From contig NZ_LMPS01000004.1 in the NCBI RefSeq assembly GCF_001424405.1, forward strand, positions 368,537 through 432,536: 64,000 nt of DNA. The letters run 5' to 3'. A program made the translations under genes and the position numbers. Source of the stretch: Dyadobacter sp. Leaf189. Its GTDB lineage: Bacteria; Bacteroidota; Bacteroidia; Cytophagales; Spirosomataceae. Positions within the stretch are counted from its first letter, which is position 1. Each line of letters opens with the position of its first letter. This document shows positions 26,304 to 35,955 of the stretch, one piece after another. Below the pieces are notes generated by a model that searched no databases, was not told the origin of the DNA, and saw only the letters and a program-made list of their open reading frames with translations.

Positions 26304-29300
26304 ATGAACAAAAAATTACGGATCCCAGGCCTGGCCTGGCGAGCAATGAAAATGTCAGTTCACCAATTTCTCATCATTCTGCTTTTTTGCGGATTTGCGT
26401 ATGCCCGCGAAGCCGCCGGACAGGAAATACTCAGCAGGCCTGTTTCCCTGAAATTGGAGAATGTTAAATTAAAAAAAGTGCTTTTGTCGATTGAAAGTCA
26501 GACCAATGTGCGTTTTGTGTACAGTTCCAGTGTGATTGACATTAACCAGAAAGTGAATGTCAATGCTACAAACAAAAACCTGGATGCGATTTTAAGGGAT
26601 CTTCTGAAACCGATCGCAGTCAGCTACACTGTTTCGGAAAACCGGATTTTACTTAAAACAGAGAAAAAGGAGGAGAAAGCACTTCCTCAGAAGCCCACGG
26701 GCACCATTGAGTCCGTAAATGCCGCTGCCCGGCTGCTTACCGGGACCGTCGCCGATGAAACAGGCGCCGGTTTGCCCGGTGTAAGTGTACTGCTCAAAGG
26801 GACCCAGAAGGGAACAACGACCGATGTAAATGGAAAATACCAGATCTCCGCGCAGACGGATTCCGATGTGCTGGTATTCTCCTTTGTGGGCTACCTGACC
26901 CAGGAAGTTGCTGTCGGCAGCCAAACTACCCTGGACATCACCCTCAAACCGGACACAAAAGCGCTGGAAGAAGTGGTAGTAGTGGGGTATGGAACGCAGA
27001 AGAAGGTGAACCTGACAGGCGCGCTTTCTATGCTGGATATGAAAACCAAGGAAAATACCCCGGTAACCAACGCCAGTCAGGCACTGCATGGTGTATCAGG
27101 ACTTTGGGTAAACCAGGCAGGGTCACGTCCCGGCGCCGATAACGCCACCATTCGCATCAGGGGTGTAGGTACGACGAACAACAGCAACCCGCTGGTTTTG
27201 GTCAATGGAATGGAATACGATATGAATGAGGTGAATCCCAACGATATCGAAACGATTACCGTGTTGAAAGATGCTTCGGCCGCCATTTACGGTTCCCGCG
27301 CTGCAAACGGTGTTGTTTTGATCACGACCAAAACAGGAGTAGCAGGTAAAAGCAAGATCAGCTACAACTTCTCGCACGGTATCCAAAGCCCGACGATGAT
27401 GCCGGACGTGATCTGGGACCCCATTCAGTATATGCAACTGAAAAACCAGGCACTGCGCAACGAAGGCAAAACCGTGGTGGACTATTCGGACGCGCAGATT
27501 GAGCAATACAGAAATGGAATGGCCAGCAATCCGTATGCTTACCCGAATATCAACTGGTTTGACCAGGTAATGAAAAATGGCTCGCTCAACCAGCACCATC
27601 TGCAGTTTTCAGGAGGAACTGACAAAACGCTTTACAAGCTATCCCTGGGTTACATGGACCAGAAAGGCGTGCTGATCGCCAACGATAATGCAAAACGTTA
27701 TTCGATAGACCTGAACCTGTCTACGCAGGTAACAAACCGGCTGCGGGTAGGAGCCAATATCATTGCCAACTACCGCAAATCCACCGAGCCGGCAGATGGT
27801 ACCGGCGGTTATTTTACTTCGCTGATGCGCGTACTGCCCATTTTTACGCCCTATGTGGAAGATGGCCGTTATGGTAACGTCGTGTTCAGGACACCCGGAC
27901 GTAACCTGATCGAAAATCCGATGAAACTCGTAAAAGAAGGTTACCGCAAACCTACCGTGCAGCGCATTTTCGCCAAGCTTTTTGCTGATTACCAGCTTCC
28001 GTATGATATCAAGTACAGTGTCAACCTGGGTATCGACAAACTGGATAATGTGGAAAGACGCTTTAATTCAAGGGTAAATACCTACGATCCGCTTACACTG
28101 GCAGTAATGAACTACGGCCAGACGGTTTCCTACAATGGTAACGTAAGCAACCTTAATCTGAACTTCTTCCAGACGCTTTCCTGGAACAAAACATTTGCAG
28201 GCGGGCACAACTTGTCTGCCCTGGTGGGAACGAGCTATAACGATTTTGACAACAGCCTGTTCAATGCGAGCATAGAAAACCTTTCGGGAAACATGCTTAC
28301 TGACTTAAAAGCCAGCGCATTGAATCCGGTAATTGGTGGCGAAGTAACACGCGACAAGCTTACCTCCTTTTTCGGCCGGGCAAATTATGATTTTAAAGAA
28401 AAATACCTGCTTGAAGCGGTTTTAAGGTACGATGGTTCCTCGCGTTTTGGTCAAAATAACCGCTGGGGCGTATTCCCCGGCCTTTCTGCCGGCTGGCGCA
28501 TTGACCAGGAAAGCTTCTTTGACGTAAACTTTATCAATCTTCTGAAACTCCGCGCATCTATCGGCAAGCTGGGTAACCAGGCTGTACCGCTTTACAGCTA
28601 CCTCAATGTGGTTAATCTGGGCGCTGACTACTCGTTTGGCAATTTACTGCAACCCGGTGCTGCGGCTACTTCCTACAACGATCCGAACATTTCATGGGAA
28701 ACTACCACCACTTACAATGCCGGCATTGATGCAGAGTTCTGGTCAGGAAAGCTTTCTGCTGAATTTGAGGTATTCAAGAAGAGAACATCAGGCATATTGC
28801 GGCAGGTAGCATTGCCTTCGCAGATCGGCGCATTGGCAGGTCCGCAAAGCAATATCGGGGTGGTGGACAACAAAGGTTTTGAACTTACCATGAGCCACAG
28901 AAACCGGATTGGTGCATTCAGGTATGAAATCCGTCCTTCTGTAAGTTATGTTAAAAACAAGATCGTCGACCTGAATGGCGAGACTGTAATCAACGGCAGA
29001 AGGATCCTGAAAGAAGGTTACGCACTGGACGCTTACTATTTGTTGCAGGCCGAGGGCATTTACCAGACACAGGAAGAAGTAAACAACAGCGCAAAAGTGA
29101 GCAGTGCGGTGAAGCCGGGTTATATCAAGTACAAGGATGTGGACGGCAATGGTACGATCAACGGAGACGACCGCGTAATCACCGGATCTTCCATACCGAA
29201 ATGGAATTACAGCTTTGCGATCAACCTGACCTACAAACAGTTTAGCCTCAATACCTACTTTCAGGGTGTGCAGGGTATCAACATTTACCCAACTGCCAAC

Positions 29301-29678
29301 CTGGCTTATCCGGTGAACAACGGCGCCGGACTGACCAAAGAATGGGCAACTGACTCGTGGACACCGGAAAACCGGGGCGCAAAGCTGCCTATCCTTACCA
29401 CGCCGCAGGGAGCTTCGGAAAACTACCAGGGCTCAACTGCCTGGCTAAGAAGCGGATCGTACCTGCGCGCGCAGAACATTCAGCTCAATTATGCTTTTCC
29501 CGAGAAGTGGGTTTCGCGGGCATCGATCAGCAAGCTGAATTTGTTTGCCAATGTTCAGAACTTCTTTACTTTTTCGAAGTACAAAGACTCTGATCCTGAA
29601 CGCAATATCACGGCTGATAACCTTTACGACTATCCCATGCTCAAGACTGTGAGTTTTGGTCTGAATGTTACTTTCTAA
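26304..29678 (+). CDS. SusC/RagA TonB-dependent transporter with STN signalling domain
   Basis: 1124 aa. After a signal region (to about residue 40) come an STN domain (RPVSLKLENVKLKKVLLSIE to NRILLKTE, about 50-115), a carboxypeptidase-D-like domain (LLTGTVADETGAGLPGVSV), the TonB box region EEVVVVGYGTQKK, a plug domain (IRIRGVGTTNNSNPLVLVNG, TVLKDASAAIYGSRAANGVV) and a 22-strand barrel ending TVSFGLNVTF. The STN domain is the piece that contacts FecR, so this transporter both imports its ligand and switches on its own operon through the sigma/FecR pair upstream. The ligand is unknown. Confidence 0.96.
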   Translation: MNKKLRIPGLAWRAMKMSVHQFLIILLFCGFAYAREAAGQEILSRPVSLKLENVKLKKVLLSIESQTNVRFVYSSSVIDINQKVNVNATNKNLDAILRDLLKPIAVSYTVSENRILLKTEKKEEKALPQKPTGTIESVNAAARLLTGTVADETGAGLPGVSVLLKGTQKGTTTDVNGKYQISAQTDSDVLVFSFVGYLTQEVAVGSQTTLDITLKPDTKALEEVVVVGYGTQKKVNLTGALSMLDMKTKENTPVTNASQALHGVSGLWVNQAGSRPGADNATIRIRGVGTTNNSNPLVLVNGMEYDMNEVNPNDIETITVLKDASAAIYGSRAANGVVLITTKTGVAGKSKISYNFSHGIQSPTMMPDVIWDPIQYMQLKNQALRNEGKTVVDYSDAQIEQYRNGMASNPYAYPNINWFDQVMKNGSLNQHHLQFSGGTDKTLYKLSLGYMDQKGVLIANDNAKRYSIDLNLSTQVTNRLRVGANIIANYRKSTEPADGTGGYFTSLMRVLPIFTPYVEDGRYGNVVFRTPGRNLIENPMKLVKEGYRKPTVQRIFAKLFADYQLPYDIKYSVNLGIDKLDNVERRFNSRVNTYDPLTLAVMNYGQTVSYNGNVSNLNLNFFQTLSWNKTFAGGHNLSALVGTSYNDFDNSLFNASIENLSGNMLTDLKASALNPVIGGEVTRDKLTSFFGRANYDFKEKYLLEAVLRYDGSSRFGQNNRWGVFPGLSAGWRIDQESFFDVNFINLLKLRASIGKLGNQAVPLYSYLNVVNLGADYSFGNLLQPGAAATSYNDPNISWETTTTYNAGIDAEFWSGKLSAEFEVFKKRTSGILRQVALPSQIGALAGPQSNIGVVDNKGFELTMSHRNRIGAFRYEIRPSVSYVKNKIVDLNGETVINGRRILKEGYALDAYYLLQAEGIYQTQEEVNNSAKVSSAVKPGYIKYKDVDGNGTINGDDRVITGSSIPKWNYSFAINLTYKQFSLNTYFQGVQGINIYPTANLAYPVNNGAGLTKEWATDSWTPENRGAKLPILTTPQGASENYQGSTAWLRSGSYLRAQNIQLNYAFPEKWVSRASISKLNLFANVQNFFTFSKYKDSDPERNITADNLYDYPMLKTVSFGLNVTF

Positions 29679-29698
29679 TCCCACCTTAAAAAGACATT

Positions 29699-31252
29699 AT
29701 GAAAAAGATAATATGCGTTTTTACGCTCAGCTTATTCCTGGCCGGCTGCGGAAACGATATGTTGAATGTGCAGCCCAATGACCGGTATACCGAAGAAACG
29801 TTCTGGACATCCGAATCCAATGCAATCATGGGCCTGACCGGCTGCTACGCTGTTCTACGCAATGCAGGCATGTACGGTGGCACCGCAACGCCCCTCTGGG
29901 AAGAAACGGCCACGCCCAATGCATATAATTACGACAACTCGGGAGGCTGGAACGTGATCGGAGCCGGTACACAAACTGCCAGCAACTCGGCGATCATCAC
30001 CAGCAGGTGGGACGATGCCTATCGCGGGATCGGACGTTGCAATACGCTTCTTGCAAAAATCGATGGCGTGTCCATGGATGCCGCATTGAGAAACCGGATG
30101 AAGGGAGAAGCCAGTTTCCTGAGAGCATTGTATTACTCCACGCTTGCAACCTACTACGGTGGTGTGCCTTTGATCCTCGACAAGCCAGACCCGGCTACCC
30201 AGTCGGAACTGCCGCGCAATTCGCGGGAGGATGTGGTACAGCAGATCATGAAAGATCTGGATGCGGCCATTGCTGCGTTGCCGGTGAAGTATGCGGCCGC
30301 AACGGATAAAGGCAGAGCAACCCAAGGCGCGGCGCTCGCTTTGAAAGCAAAAACACTGCTTTTTGAAGCGAGCCCGCTGGTGAATACGTCGGGAGATGTG
30401 GCTAAATGGAAGCTTGCAGCCGATGCAGCCAAAGCGGTAATGGATCTTCCCGGAACTGGGTATGCCCTTTTTCCAAACTACCGCGCATTGTTCCTTCCTG
30501 CCAACGAAAACAGCAGCGAGTCGATCTTTGACGTGCAGTTTATCGCGCCCCAGCAAGGCAACTCTTTTGACCTCATCGGTCGCCAGTACAATACGAATGC
30601 ACCCGTGCGCGATCTTGTGAATGCGTACCTGATGAAAGACGGACTGCCGCAATCACAGTCGCCATTGTACGACCCAGCCAAGCCGCACGACAACCGCGAC
30701 CCGCGTATGTACCAGACGATCGTATATCCGGGCGATGTGTTCCAGGGTGAGGTGGTTACCCCTTCCCGGTTTGTGGTAACCGGATATGGTACGAAGAAGT
30801 ATACCATTTATGATAAAGAGGCCAACACCAATAATCTTCAGGATGGTCGCTCGGAGACCAACTATATGGTGATCCGCTTCGCAGATATATTGCTCATGTA
30901 TGCCGAAGCGCAAAACGAAGTTTCCGCAGCTCCGGACGCAACGGTACTGGACGCGGTGAACAAAATACGCGCAAGGGCCGGAATGCCAACTGTAAGCGCA
31001 GGCAAAACGAAAGAAGAAATGCGTGAGATCATCCGTCTGGAACGCCGGGTAGAATTTGCAGGTGAAGGCTTGTACTATACGGATATCCGCAGATGGAAAA
31101 CGGCCGAAAGGGTACTGAATGCGCCCGTTCTTACTTACGAGGCCAAGCCGATCATGACCCGCACATTCAATGCCCAACGCGATTACTGGTGGCCAATCCC
31201 GGATGTACAACGCGACAGAAATCCTAAACTTGAACAAAACGTTGGATACTAA
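29699..31252 (+). CDS. RagB/SusD family surface lipoprotein
   Basis: 517 aa. The signal ends in a lipobox, LFLAGCGN with Cys17. SusD landmarks are present: NDRYTEETFWTSESNAIMGLTGCY, the helix block EASFLRALYYSTLATYYGGVPLI, ALALKAKTLLFEASP, VIRFADILLMYAEAQNE and the ending PDVQRDRNPKLEQNVGY. It partners the SusC starting at 26304 (20-base gap) and captures the same ligand at the cell surface. The TIM-barrel/propeller gene starts 13 bases after its stop. Confidence 0.95.
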   Translation: MKKIICVFTLSLFLAGCGNDMLNVQPNDRYTEETFWTSESNAIMGLTGCYAVLRNAGMYGGTATPLWEETATPNAYNYDNSGGWNVIGAGTQTASNSAIITSRWDDAYRGIGRCNTLLAKIDGVSMDAALRNRMKGEASFLRALYYSTLATYYGGVPLILDKPDPATQSELPRNSREDVVQQIMKDLDAAIAALPVKYAAATDKGRATQGAALALKAKTLLFEASPLVNTSGDVAKWKLAADAAKAVMDLPGTGYALFPNYRALFLPANENSSESIFDVQFIAPQQGNSFDLIGRQYNTNAPVRDLVNAYLMKDGLPQSQSPLYDPAKPHDNRDPRMYQTIVYPGDVFQGEVVTPSRFVVTGYGTKKYTIYDKEANTNNLQDGRSETNYMVIRFADILLMYAEAQNEVSAAPDATVLDAVNKIRARAGMPTVSAGKTKEEMREIIRLERRVEFAGEGLYYTDIRRWKTAERVLNAPVLTYEAKPIMTRTFNAQRDYWWPIPDVQRDRNPKLEQNVGY

Positions 31253-31265
31253 AACCGGAACAACC

Positions 31266-33014
31266 ATGAATGAAGGGATAGCACGATTGAAATACCTGAT
31301 ACTGCTCGCTGTACTGGCGACAGGCTACGTTTTTCAACCTTGTGTTGCTCAGGGTACCAAAAAAATTCCGGAAAGCTGGAAGCTGGGCACAGCTTCCGGC
31401 TTGTTCCCGGATTTGACACCCGAGACTTTACGCGAGGTGAAAGCAAGCGGCATTGAACACGTAGAGCTTAACTGGAAGCCGGATCTGGTAAATGGTACAC
31501 CGGCGGAGCGACTGGCTTTTGTGAAGAACTTTTACCGGGATGCAAAAAAGGCAGGGCTGATAGTCTGGTCAACACATATTCCTTATGGGAAAAAGTTCGA
31601 CCTGGCCGAAACCGATCCCGCAAAGAGGCCGGAGATCCTGCGCAATGCCAAAGAGTATATTGACCTGGCAATGGAAATGAAGGTGAAACAGATCGTGATC
31701 CACCCGAGTACGGAGCCGATTGCAGATGCGGAGCGGACAGCTAAAATAGCGGCTTGCCGGGAATCGCTGAAAGAGTTATCAGTGTACTGCCGGAAAAAAG
31801 GCGCCTCGCTCAACATCGAATGCCTCCCGCGCACCTGCCTGGGCAACACGAGCAAGGAAATCCTGCAGATACTCGACGGTATCGACAACATCGGCATCTG
31901 TTTTGACTCCAATCACCTCCTGAAAGAAACGCCCCAGGATTTTGTGAGGGCAGTGAACAAGCGCATACGCATGATTCATATTTCAGATTATGACAATGTA
32001 AATGAACGCCACTGGCTGCCTGGAAAAGGAGTTATCGACTGGAATGAAGTAATTTCAGCTCTTGTCGAAGTGGGTTACCAGGGTTCTTTCATGTATGAGG
32101 CTGTCAAGAAAGCCGATAACGATTACAGCTTTAAAGATTTGAAACCCAATTACGAATCTTTGAAAAAAGCGTGGCTAAATCAGGAATATGCGCAAGCCAT
32201 TCCACCTAAATCCTTCCTCGTTTGTGGCGACAGCAAAATCCTGATTGTCGATTACAACAAATCCCGCGACAGCATTCCCCAGGTAATATGGAGCTGGGAT
32301 GCGCACGAAGCCCAGGACCTTCCCGAGGAGTTCAGAAACCGGAAGTTCAACTCGACTGACGATTGCAAATCCATTAACAATGGAAAACAAATACTGATTT
32401 CTTCCTCGTCCGGAGCGATTGCAATCCTGAACGTGGCTGATAAAAAAGTTACCTTCTTCGCGGAAGTGCCCAATGCACATTCCATTACACTGCTTCCCGG
32501 CAACAGGCTGGCAGCTGCGGCTTCCACGCATGCCAAAGGAAACAAGATCATGCTTTTCGATCTCAACAAACCCAATCAGCCGCTCTTTACAGACAGCCTG
32601 TATTCAGCGCACGGTGTTGTGTGGGATGCCAAAAGGGAAAGCCTTTTCGCATTGGGCTTTGATGTTTTGCGGGAGTATAAATTGAATGGTAACAGTCTTG
32701 CCCTGAAAGCGCATTGGAAGATCCCCGGTGAAGGCGGGCATGAACTGGGCCTTACTTCGGATGAAAATACCCTGTTCGTAACCGAACATACCGGCGCATG
32801 GATTTTCAACCAGAACGATCATCAGTTCACGAAGATCAAAGGATTTCCCGATGCTGAAAATATCAAGAGCCTGAACCGGGACCGCTCCGGCCAGTACATT
32901 TTCACAATCCCGGAAAAAAGCTGGTGGACTTATCACGTACGTTTCCTTGCTCCCGAACGCAGCTTTGCATTCCCGGATATGAAGGTATATAAAGCCAGGT
33001 GGTTTTATCAGTGA
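31266..33014 (+). CDS. Secreted sugar isomerase-like TIM barrel fused to a DUF6528-like beta-propeller
   Basis: The start at 31266 (MNEGIARLKYLILL) gives 582 aa with a signal peptide ending CVAQ; the longer frame begins inside susD. Residues about 35-330 are an AP-endonuclease-2/xylose-isomerase-like barrel with readable metal ligands: Glu in NIECLPR, Asp in CFDSNHL, His in MIHISDYD and Glu in FMYEA. Residues about 345-582 form a beta-propeller (FLVCGDSKILIVDYN, HSITLLPGNRLAAAAS, AHGVVWDAKRESLFALG) resembling DUF6528. It is likely a periplasmic or lipid-exposed sugar epimerase/isomerase, perhaps in 3-keto-sugar chemistry, acting on the ligand of the upstream SusCD. The fusion itself is clear; the reaction is not. 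Confidence 0.8.
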   Translation: MNEGIARLKYLILLAVLATGYVFQPCVAQGTKKIPESWKLGTASGLFPDLTPETLREVKASGIEHVELNWKPDLVNGTPAERLAFVKNFYRDAKKAGLIVWSTHIPYGKKFDLAETDPAKRPEILRNAKEYIDLAMEMKVKQIVIHPSTEPIADAERTAKIAACRESLKELSVYCRKKGASLNIECLPRTCLGNTSKEILQILDGIDNIGICFDSNHLLKETPQDFVRAVNKRIRMIHISDYDNVNERHWLPGKGVIDWNEVISALVEVGYQGSFMYEAVKKADNDYSFKDLKPNYESLKKAWLNQEYAQAIPPKSFLVCGDSKILIVDYNKSRDSIPQVIWSWDAHEAQDLPEEFRNRKFNSTDDCKSINNGKQILISSSSGAIAILNVADKKVTFFAEVPNAHSITLLPGNRLAAAASTHAKGNKIMLFDLNKPNQPLFTDSLYSAHGVVWDAKRESLFALGFDVLREYKLNGNSLALKAHWKIPGEGGHELGLTSDENTLFVTEHTGAWIFNQNDHQFTKIKGFPDAENIKSLNRDRSGQYIFTIPEKSWWTYHVRFLAPERSFAFPDMKVYKARWFYQ

Positions 33015-33061
33015 GGATTCTTATGTCCGGCAAACTGGGTTAGTACGTTCTAAGAAATTAG

Positions 33062-33095
33062 AAAGGCTCCGACGTAAAAGTCGGAGCCTTTTTTG
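33062..33095. terminator. Bidirectional Rho-independent terminator
   Basis: AAGGCTCCGAC and GTCGGAGCCTT form an 11-bp stem (about 33063-33090) with A-rich flank on the left and TTTTTTG on the right. It closes the SusCD operon and, read on the other strand, the yceI gene that stops at 33104. Confidence 0.88.
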
Positions 33096-33103
33096 TACAC
33101 AAC

Positions 33104-33643
33104 TCAGGCAGCTACCTGCTTCGCGAGCTGGATATTGGCGATGATCCTGATGTTTTCACCCAAAGCCAGGCCACCAGTTTCCGTCACTGAGTTGAATGTA
33201 ACATTGAAGTCTTTGCGGTCAATCACCCCCGTCACTTCAAACCCTACCTTCGTATTGCCCCAGGGGTCCCTTACGGTGCCGCCATATTCTGCTTCCAATT
33301 CCACTTCTTTGGTAACACCTTTCATCGTCAGGTTACCTTTCAGTTTGTATAAATCGGCTTTGATTTTGGTAAATGAGGTGGATCTGAAGTTGAACTGCGG
33401 ATAAGTTTCTGCCTCGAAGAAGTCGCTGTTCTTCAAATGCTCATCACGCGCAGGCTGCCCTGTATCCACGCTGTTTACATCGATCGTGAATTCAATTTCT
33501 GCATTCCCGAAATCATCTCCGTCGGTAACGGCTTGGCCGTTGAAGGATTTGAATGATCCTGTTACTGTTGAGATAACAAGGTGTTTTACCTTGAACAGAA
33601 CTTCCGAATGCATGGGATCTACATTCCAAACTATTTTTGACAT
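33104..33643 (-). CDS. YceI family protein
   Basis: 179 aa from the start at 33643 (MSKIVWNVDPMHSEV); the upstream extension to 33739 covers the palindromic operator-like site and lacks family sequence. YceI-like lipocalin features: WNVDPMHSEVLFKVKHLVISTV opening, the GSFKSFNG loop, FRSTSFTKI, KGVTKEVELEAEYGG and DRKDFNVTFN. These proteins bind isoprenoid or polyprenyl lipids. There is no signal peptide, so it is probably cytoplasmic. Its promoter region contains a 14-bp inverted repeat, indicating specific control. Confidence 0.93.
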   Translation of the reverse strand: MSKIVWNVDPMHSEVLFKVKHLVISTVTGSFKSFNGQAVTDGDDFGNAEIEFTIDVNSVDTGQPARDEHLKNSDFFEAETYPQFNFRSTSFTKIKADLYKLKGNLTMKGVTKEVELEAEYGGTVRDPWGNTKVGFEVTGVIDRKDFNVTFNSVTETGGLALGENIRIIANIQLAKQVAA

Positions 33644-33731
33644 TGTGCAAGAGTTATGTTTATACTGATCATTGAACCATTTCTGATTGGCAGCACAAAC
33701 ATAGATCTTGTAACTATTCATTATATAGTAG

Positions 33732-33763
33732 TATACCAAAGGTTAGTAGTAACCTCTGGTATA
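33732..33763. promoter_or_regulatory. Operator-like inverted repeat upstream of yceI
   Basis: Arms TATACCAAAGGTTA (33732-33745) and TAACCTCTGGTATA (33750-33763) are complementary with a single mismatch and a 4-base spacer. It lies about 90 bases upstream of the yceI start and suits a MarR- or HxlR-like winged-helix dimer. The regulator is not in the window. Confidence 0.55.
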
Positions 33764-33793
33764 GTGCACCGATGCGAAGCTCTCAACCAGCCG

Positions 33794-34732
33794 CTATTTT
33801 CTTCCGAAAAATTTCTTCTTGGGCGTATCCTTTTTGATGAGATCGTCCACGGTTTCTGCGACCTCGATCGGCAGGTCCGTTTCAAGTATGGACGCGCCGT
33901 CTTTCACAATGGAGATGTACGCAGCCTTTCTTTCCTCGGCGCTTTTGAGCTTGTCGTAAGAGGAAGCCGCCGATATCATGCACATGGTGCCTTTTTTGTG
34001 GAGCATGGTGTAAAGCTCCTGGTTGTCGGGCTTCACACGCGGACCGATATAGGCGATCATTTGGGTAAAAGGAATGCCCGCCTGCTCGTATTCGTCAAAC
34101 TGCTTTTTGTTCGTGACAAATGCGGAAAACATGCGGTCCTTGTTATCATCGAGGTAGAACCTTGCCTCTGCGGGATTGTGCACTGTGAGCATGACGAAGG
34201 CGTCGGCTTTGTATTTACGGATCAGGTCAGCCGTCATTTTCAAAGGCACGTCTTTGCGGTCCAGGTTCAGGATTGTTTTCCCCCGCGCCCATTCAATGAC
34301 CTCCGCTAAGGTCGGGATCTGAAAGTTGGTCACATTACCTTCGGCATCTTTCAGCCTGAACTTTTTCAGTTCTTCATAAGTGTAATCTTTCAGGTTTCCC
34401 GTTCCGGTCGTGGTGCGGTCCAGCGTGGCGTCGTGCATCAAAACGATCACGCTATCCTTGGTCAGCCGCGGATCGATCTCGAAAAATGTCGGCGTATGTT
34501 TCAGCGTATTTTCAAAAGTAGCAATCGAATTTTCAGGAAATCCCTTCACCATACCACCGCGATGTCCCGCAATCAGCAGCCTGTCGTTGCCTGTATATTT
34601 GAAAAAAGCATGCATTTCCTTCGCACTGCCGGATTTGATCACATTCAACTTATCCTGTGCACAGACTGAAAAACTACCGCTGAACGTCAGCATACCTGCT
34701 AAAATCAGGCCGTAAATGGGTCGCGTTTGCAT
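33794..34732 (-). CDS. Glycerophosphodiester phosphodiesterase
   Basis: 312 aa with a signal peptide (to about residue 25, SVCAQ). GDPD motifs are clear: LIAGHRGGMVKGFPENS with the catalytic His-Arg, FFEIDPRLTKDSVIVLMHDATLDRTT abbreviated to the EIDPRLTKD and HDATLDRTT pieces, PTLAEVIEWA, and TILNLDRKD. It hydrolyses glycerophosphodiesters to glycerol-3-phosphate and an alcohol in the periplasm, using a divalent metal. It sits between yceI and the sialidase with gaps of 150 and 60 bases, so it is probably its own transcription unit or the end of the nan transcript. Confidence 0.92.
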   Translation of the reverse strand: MQTRPIYGLILAGMLTFSGSFSVCAQDKLNVIKSGSAKEMHAFFKYTGNDRLLIAGHRGGMVKGFPENSIATFENTLKHTPTFFEIDPRLTKDSVIVLMHDATLDRTTTGTGNLKDYTYEELKKFRLKDAEGNVTNFQIPTLAEVIEWARGKTILNLDRKDVPLKMTADLIRKYKADAFVMLTVHNPAEARFYLDDNKDRMFSAFVTNKKQFDEYEQAGIPFTQMIAYIGPRVKPDNQELYTMLHKKGTMCMISAASSYDKLKSAEERKAAYISIVKDGASILETDLPIEVAETVDDLIKKDTPKKKFFGRK

Positions 34733-34792
34733 ATATGTTTTGTTAAAATCAGGGGTTTGGCTTGTCCTCGATTTTGCATAAAAACAGCTAAC

Positions 34793-35953
34793 CTACTTAC
34801 CCCAGGTTATCTCTTTGTATACAATCGATTTATAACCGTCCCGTTCATAAAGCACTCCGATCGTCTTTTTTCCTGTTTTTACAAGATCAGAGTACGCAGT
34901 AAAGTCCCTTTCACCGGCGTTGCTTTTATCCACTACATACTGTTTCGTCCATGTTTTTCCATCATCGAAACTGATCCTTAATGTGAGGTTATCACGGTTT
35001 TTGGTGTCGGCAGCGTTGGAGAATGCGAGGATGTTTTGTTTTTTGTTTTTGCCAATGGTCAGAATGCTTCCTTCGCATACGGGATCCGGCAGGTTGTGGT
35101 CAAAATAAGTAGTATCCCATTTCACACCACCATCACTGCTCACCGCCACAATGCGCGCACGCACATCGCCGTGCTGGTTTCTGGCATTGAACATGACCCT
35201 TCCACCTGAAATTTCTGCCGTCGTAGCTTCGTTGGAGCCTTCAAAAGAAATGGTTTCGCTCAGTTTAAATGTCTTGCCGTGATCGTCGCTGTAAAAGCCA
35301 TGTGCCTGGTAATCTGCACTTTTGGGCTTTGGATCTCCCGCAGAATGGTTGGCGGCAATGTAGATCCTTCCTTTATACGGACCTTCGGTAAGCTGCATGC
35401 CGTGCCCGGGCGTGTTGGCATAACTCCTCCAATCTTCGCTGAAATGATAAGCCGCATTCACGTCCGGCATGTTGGGTTTGTGGACCTGCGTGGTAATGTT
35501 CACAGGTTCTGTCCAGGTAGCGCCGGCATCGGTTGAGGTGATATACCAGACCTCGCGCAGTCCTTTTCCCTTCCTTACTTCGCCTTCGTGGTTGTTACCG
35601 GTATTGTAAAACAAAAACAATCGCCCTTTCGGAAAAGCCGGATCGCTCAGGTCGAACACCGGGGCCGGATTTCCGGCTTGCAGCTTATCGTAACCCGCCA
35701 CCACTTGCGACGCCGACCACGTTTTGCCTTTATCCTTGCTGCGTTTCATCACAATGTCAATATCACCAAAATCACCACTTCCGGCCACGCGGCCCTCTGC
35801 AAATGCAAGCAGGTCACCATTCGGCGCGCTTACAATGGCAGGGATTCGGAATGATTTATAACCTTCCGCGCCCGACACAAATACGGGCCTCTGCGCCTGG
35901 ACGGCGAACTGGCAGATCAACAATGCGATGAGGGTGAATTTTATCATTTTCAT
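34793..35953 (-). CDS. Exo-alpha-sialidase (GH33)
   Basis: 386 aa from the ATG at 35953 (MKMIKFTLIALL), two bases after the epimerase stop. Signal peptide to VQAQ. The FRIP motif is at residues 35-38 and five Asp-box repeats are visible (SKDKGKTWS, STDAGATWT, SDDHGKTFK, SSDGGVKWD, SFDDGKTWT). The catalytic arginine triad, Asp and nucleophile Tyr appear in the expected surroundings (EGRVAGSGDFGDIDIV, the terminal TAYSDLV block). It cleaves terminal sialic acid from glycoconjugates in the periplasm or at the surface. It is the last gene of the sialic acid operon and supplies its substrate. Confidence 0.95.
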   Translation of the reverse strand: MKMIKFTLIALLICQFAVQAQRPVFVSGAEGYKSFRIPAIVSAPNGDLLAFAEGRVAGSGDFGDIDIVMKRSKDKGKTWSASQVVAGYDKLQAGNPAPVFDLSDPAFPKGRLFLFYNTGNNHEGEVRKGKGLREVWYITSTDAGATWTEPVNITTQVHKPNMPDVNAAYHFSEDWRSYANTPGHGMQLTEGPYKGRIYIAANHSAGDPKPKSADYQAHGFYSDDHGKTFKLSETISFEGSNEATTAEISGGRVMFNARNQHGDVRARIVAVSSDGGVKWDTTYFDHNLPDPVCEGSILTIGKNKKQNILAFSNAADTKNRDNLTLRISFDDGKTWTKQYVVDKSNAGERDFTAYSDLVKTGKKTIGVLYERDGYKSIVYKEITWGK

Positions 35954-35955
35954 AT

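Noticed and set aside
33644-33739. N-terminal extension of YceI
   Set aside because: The extension covers the spacer and ends at an upstream ATG; YceI proteins of this type begin at MSKIVWNVD, which matches the start at 33643.
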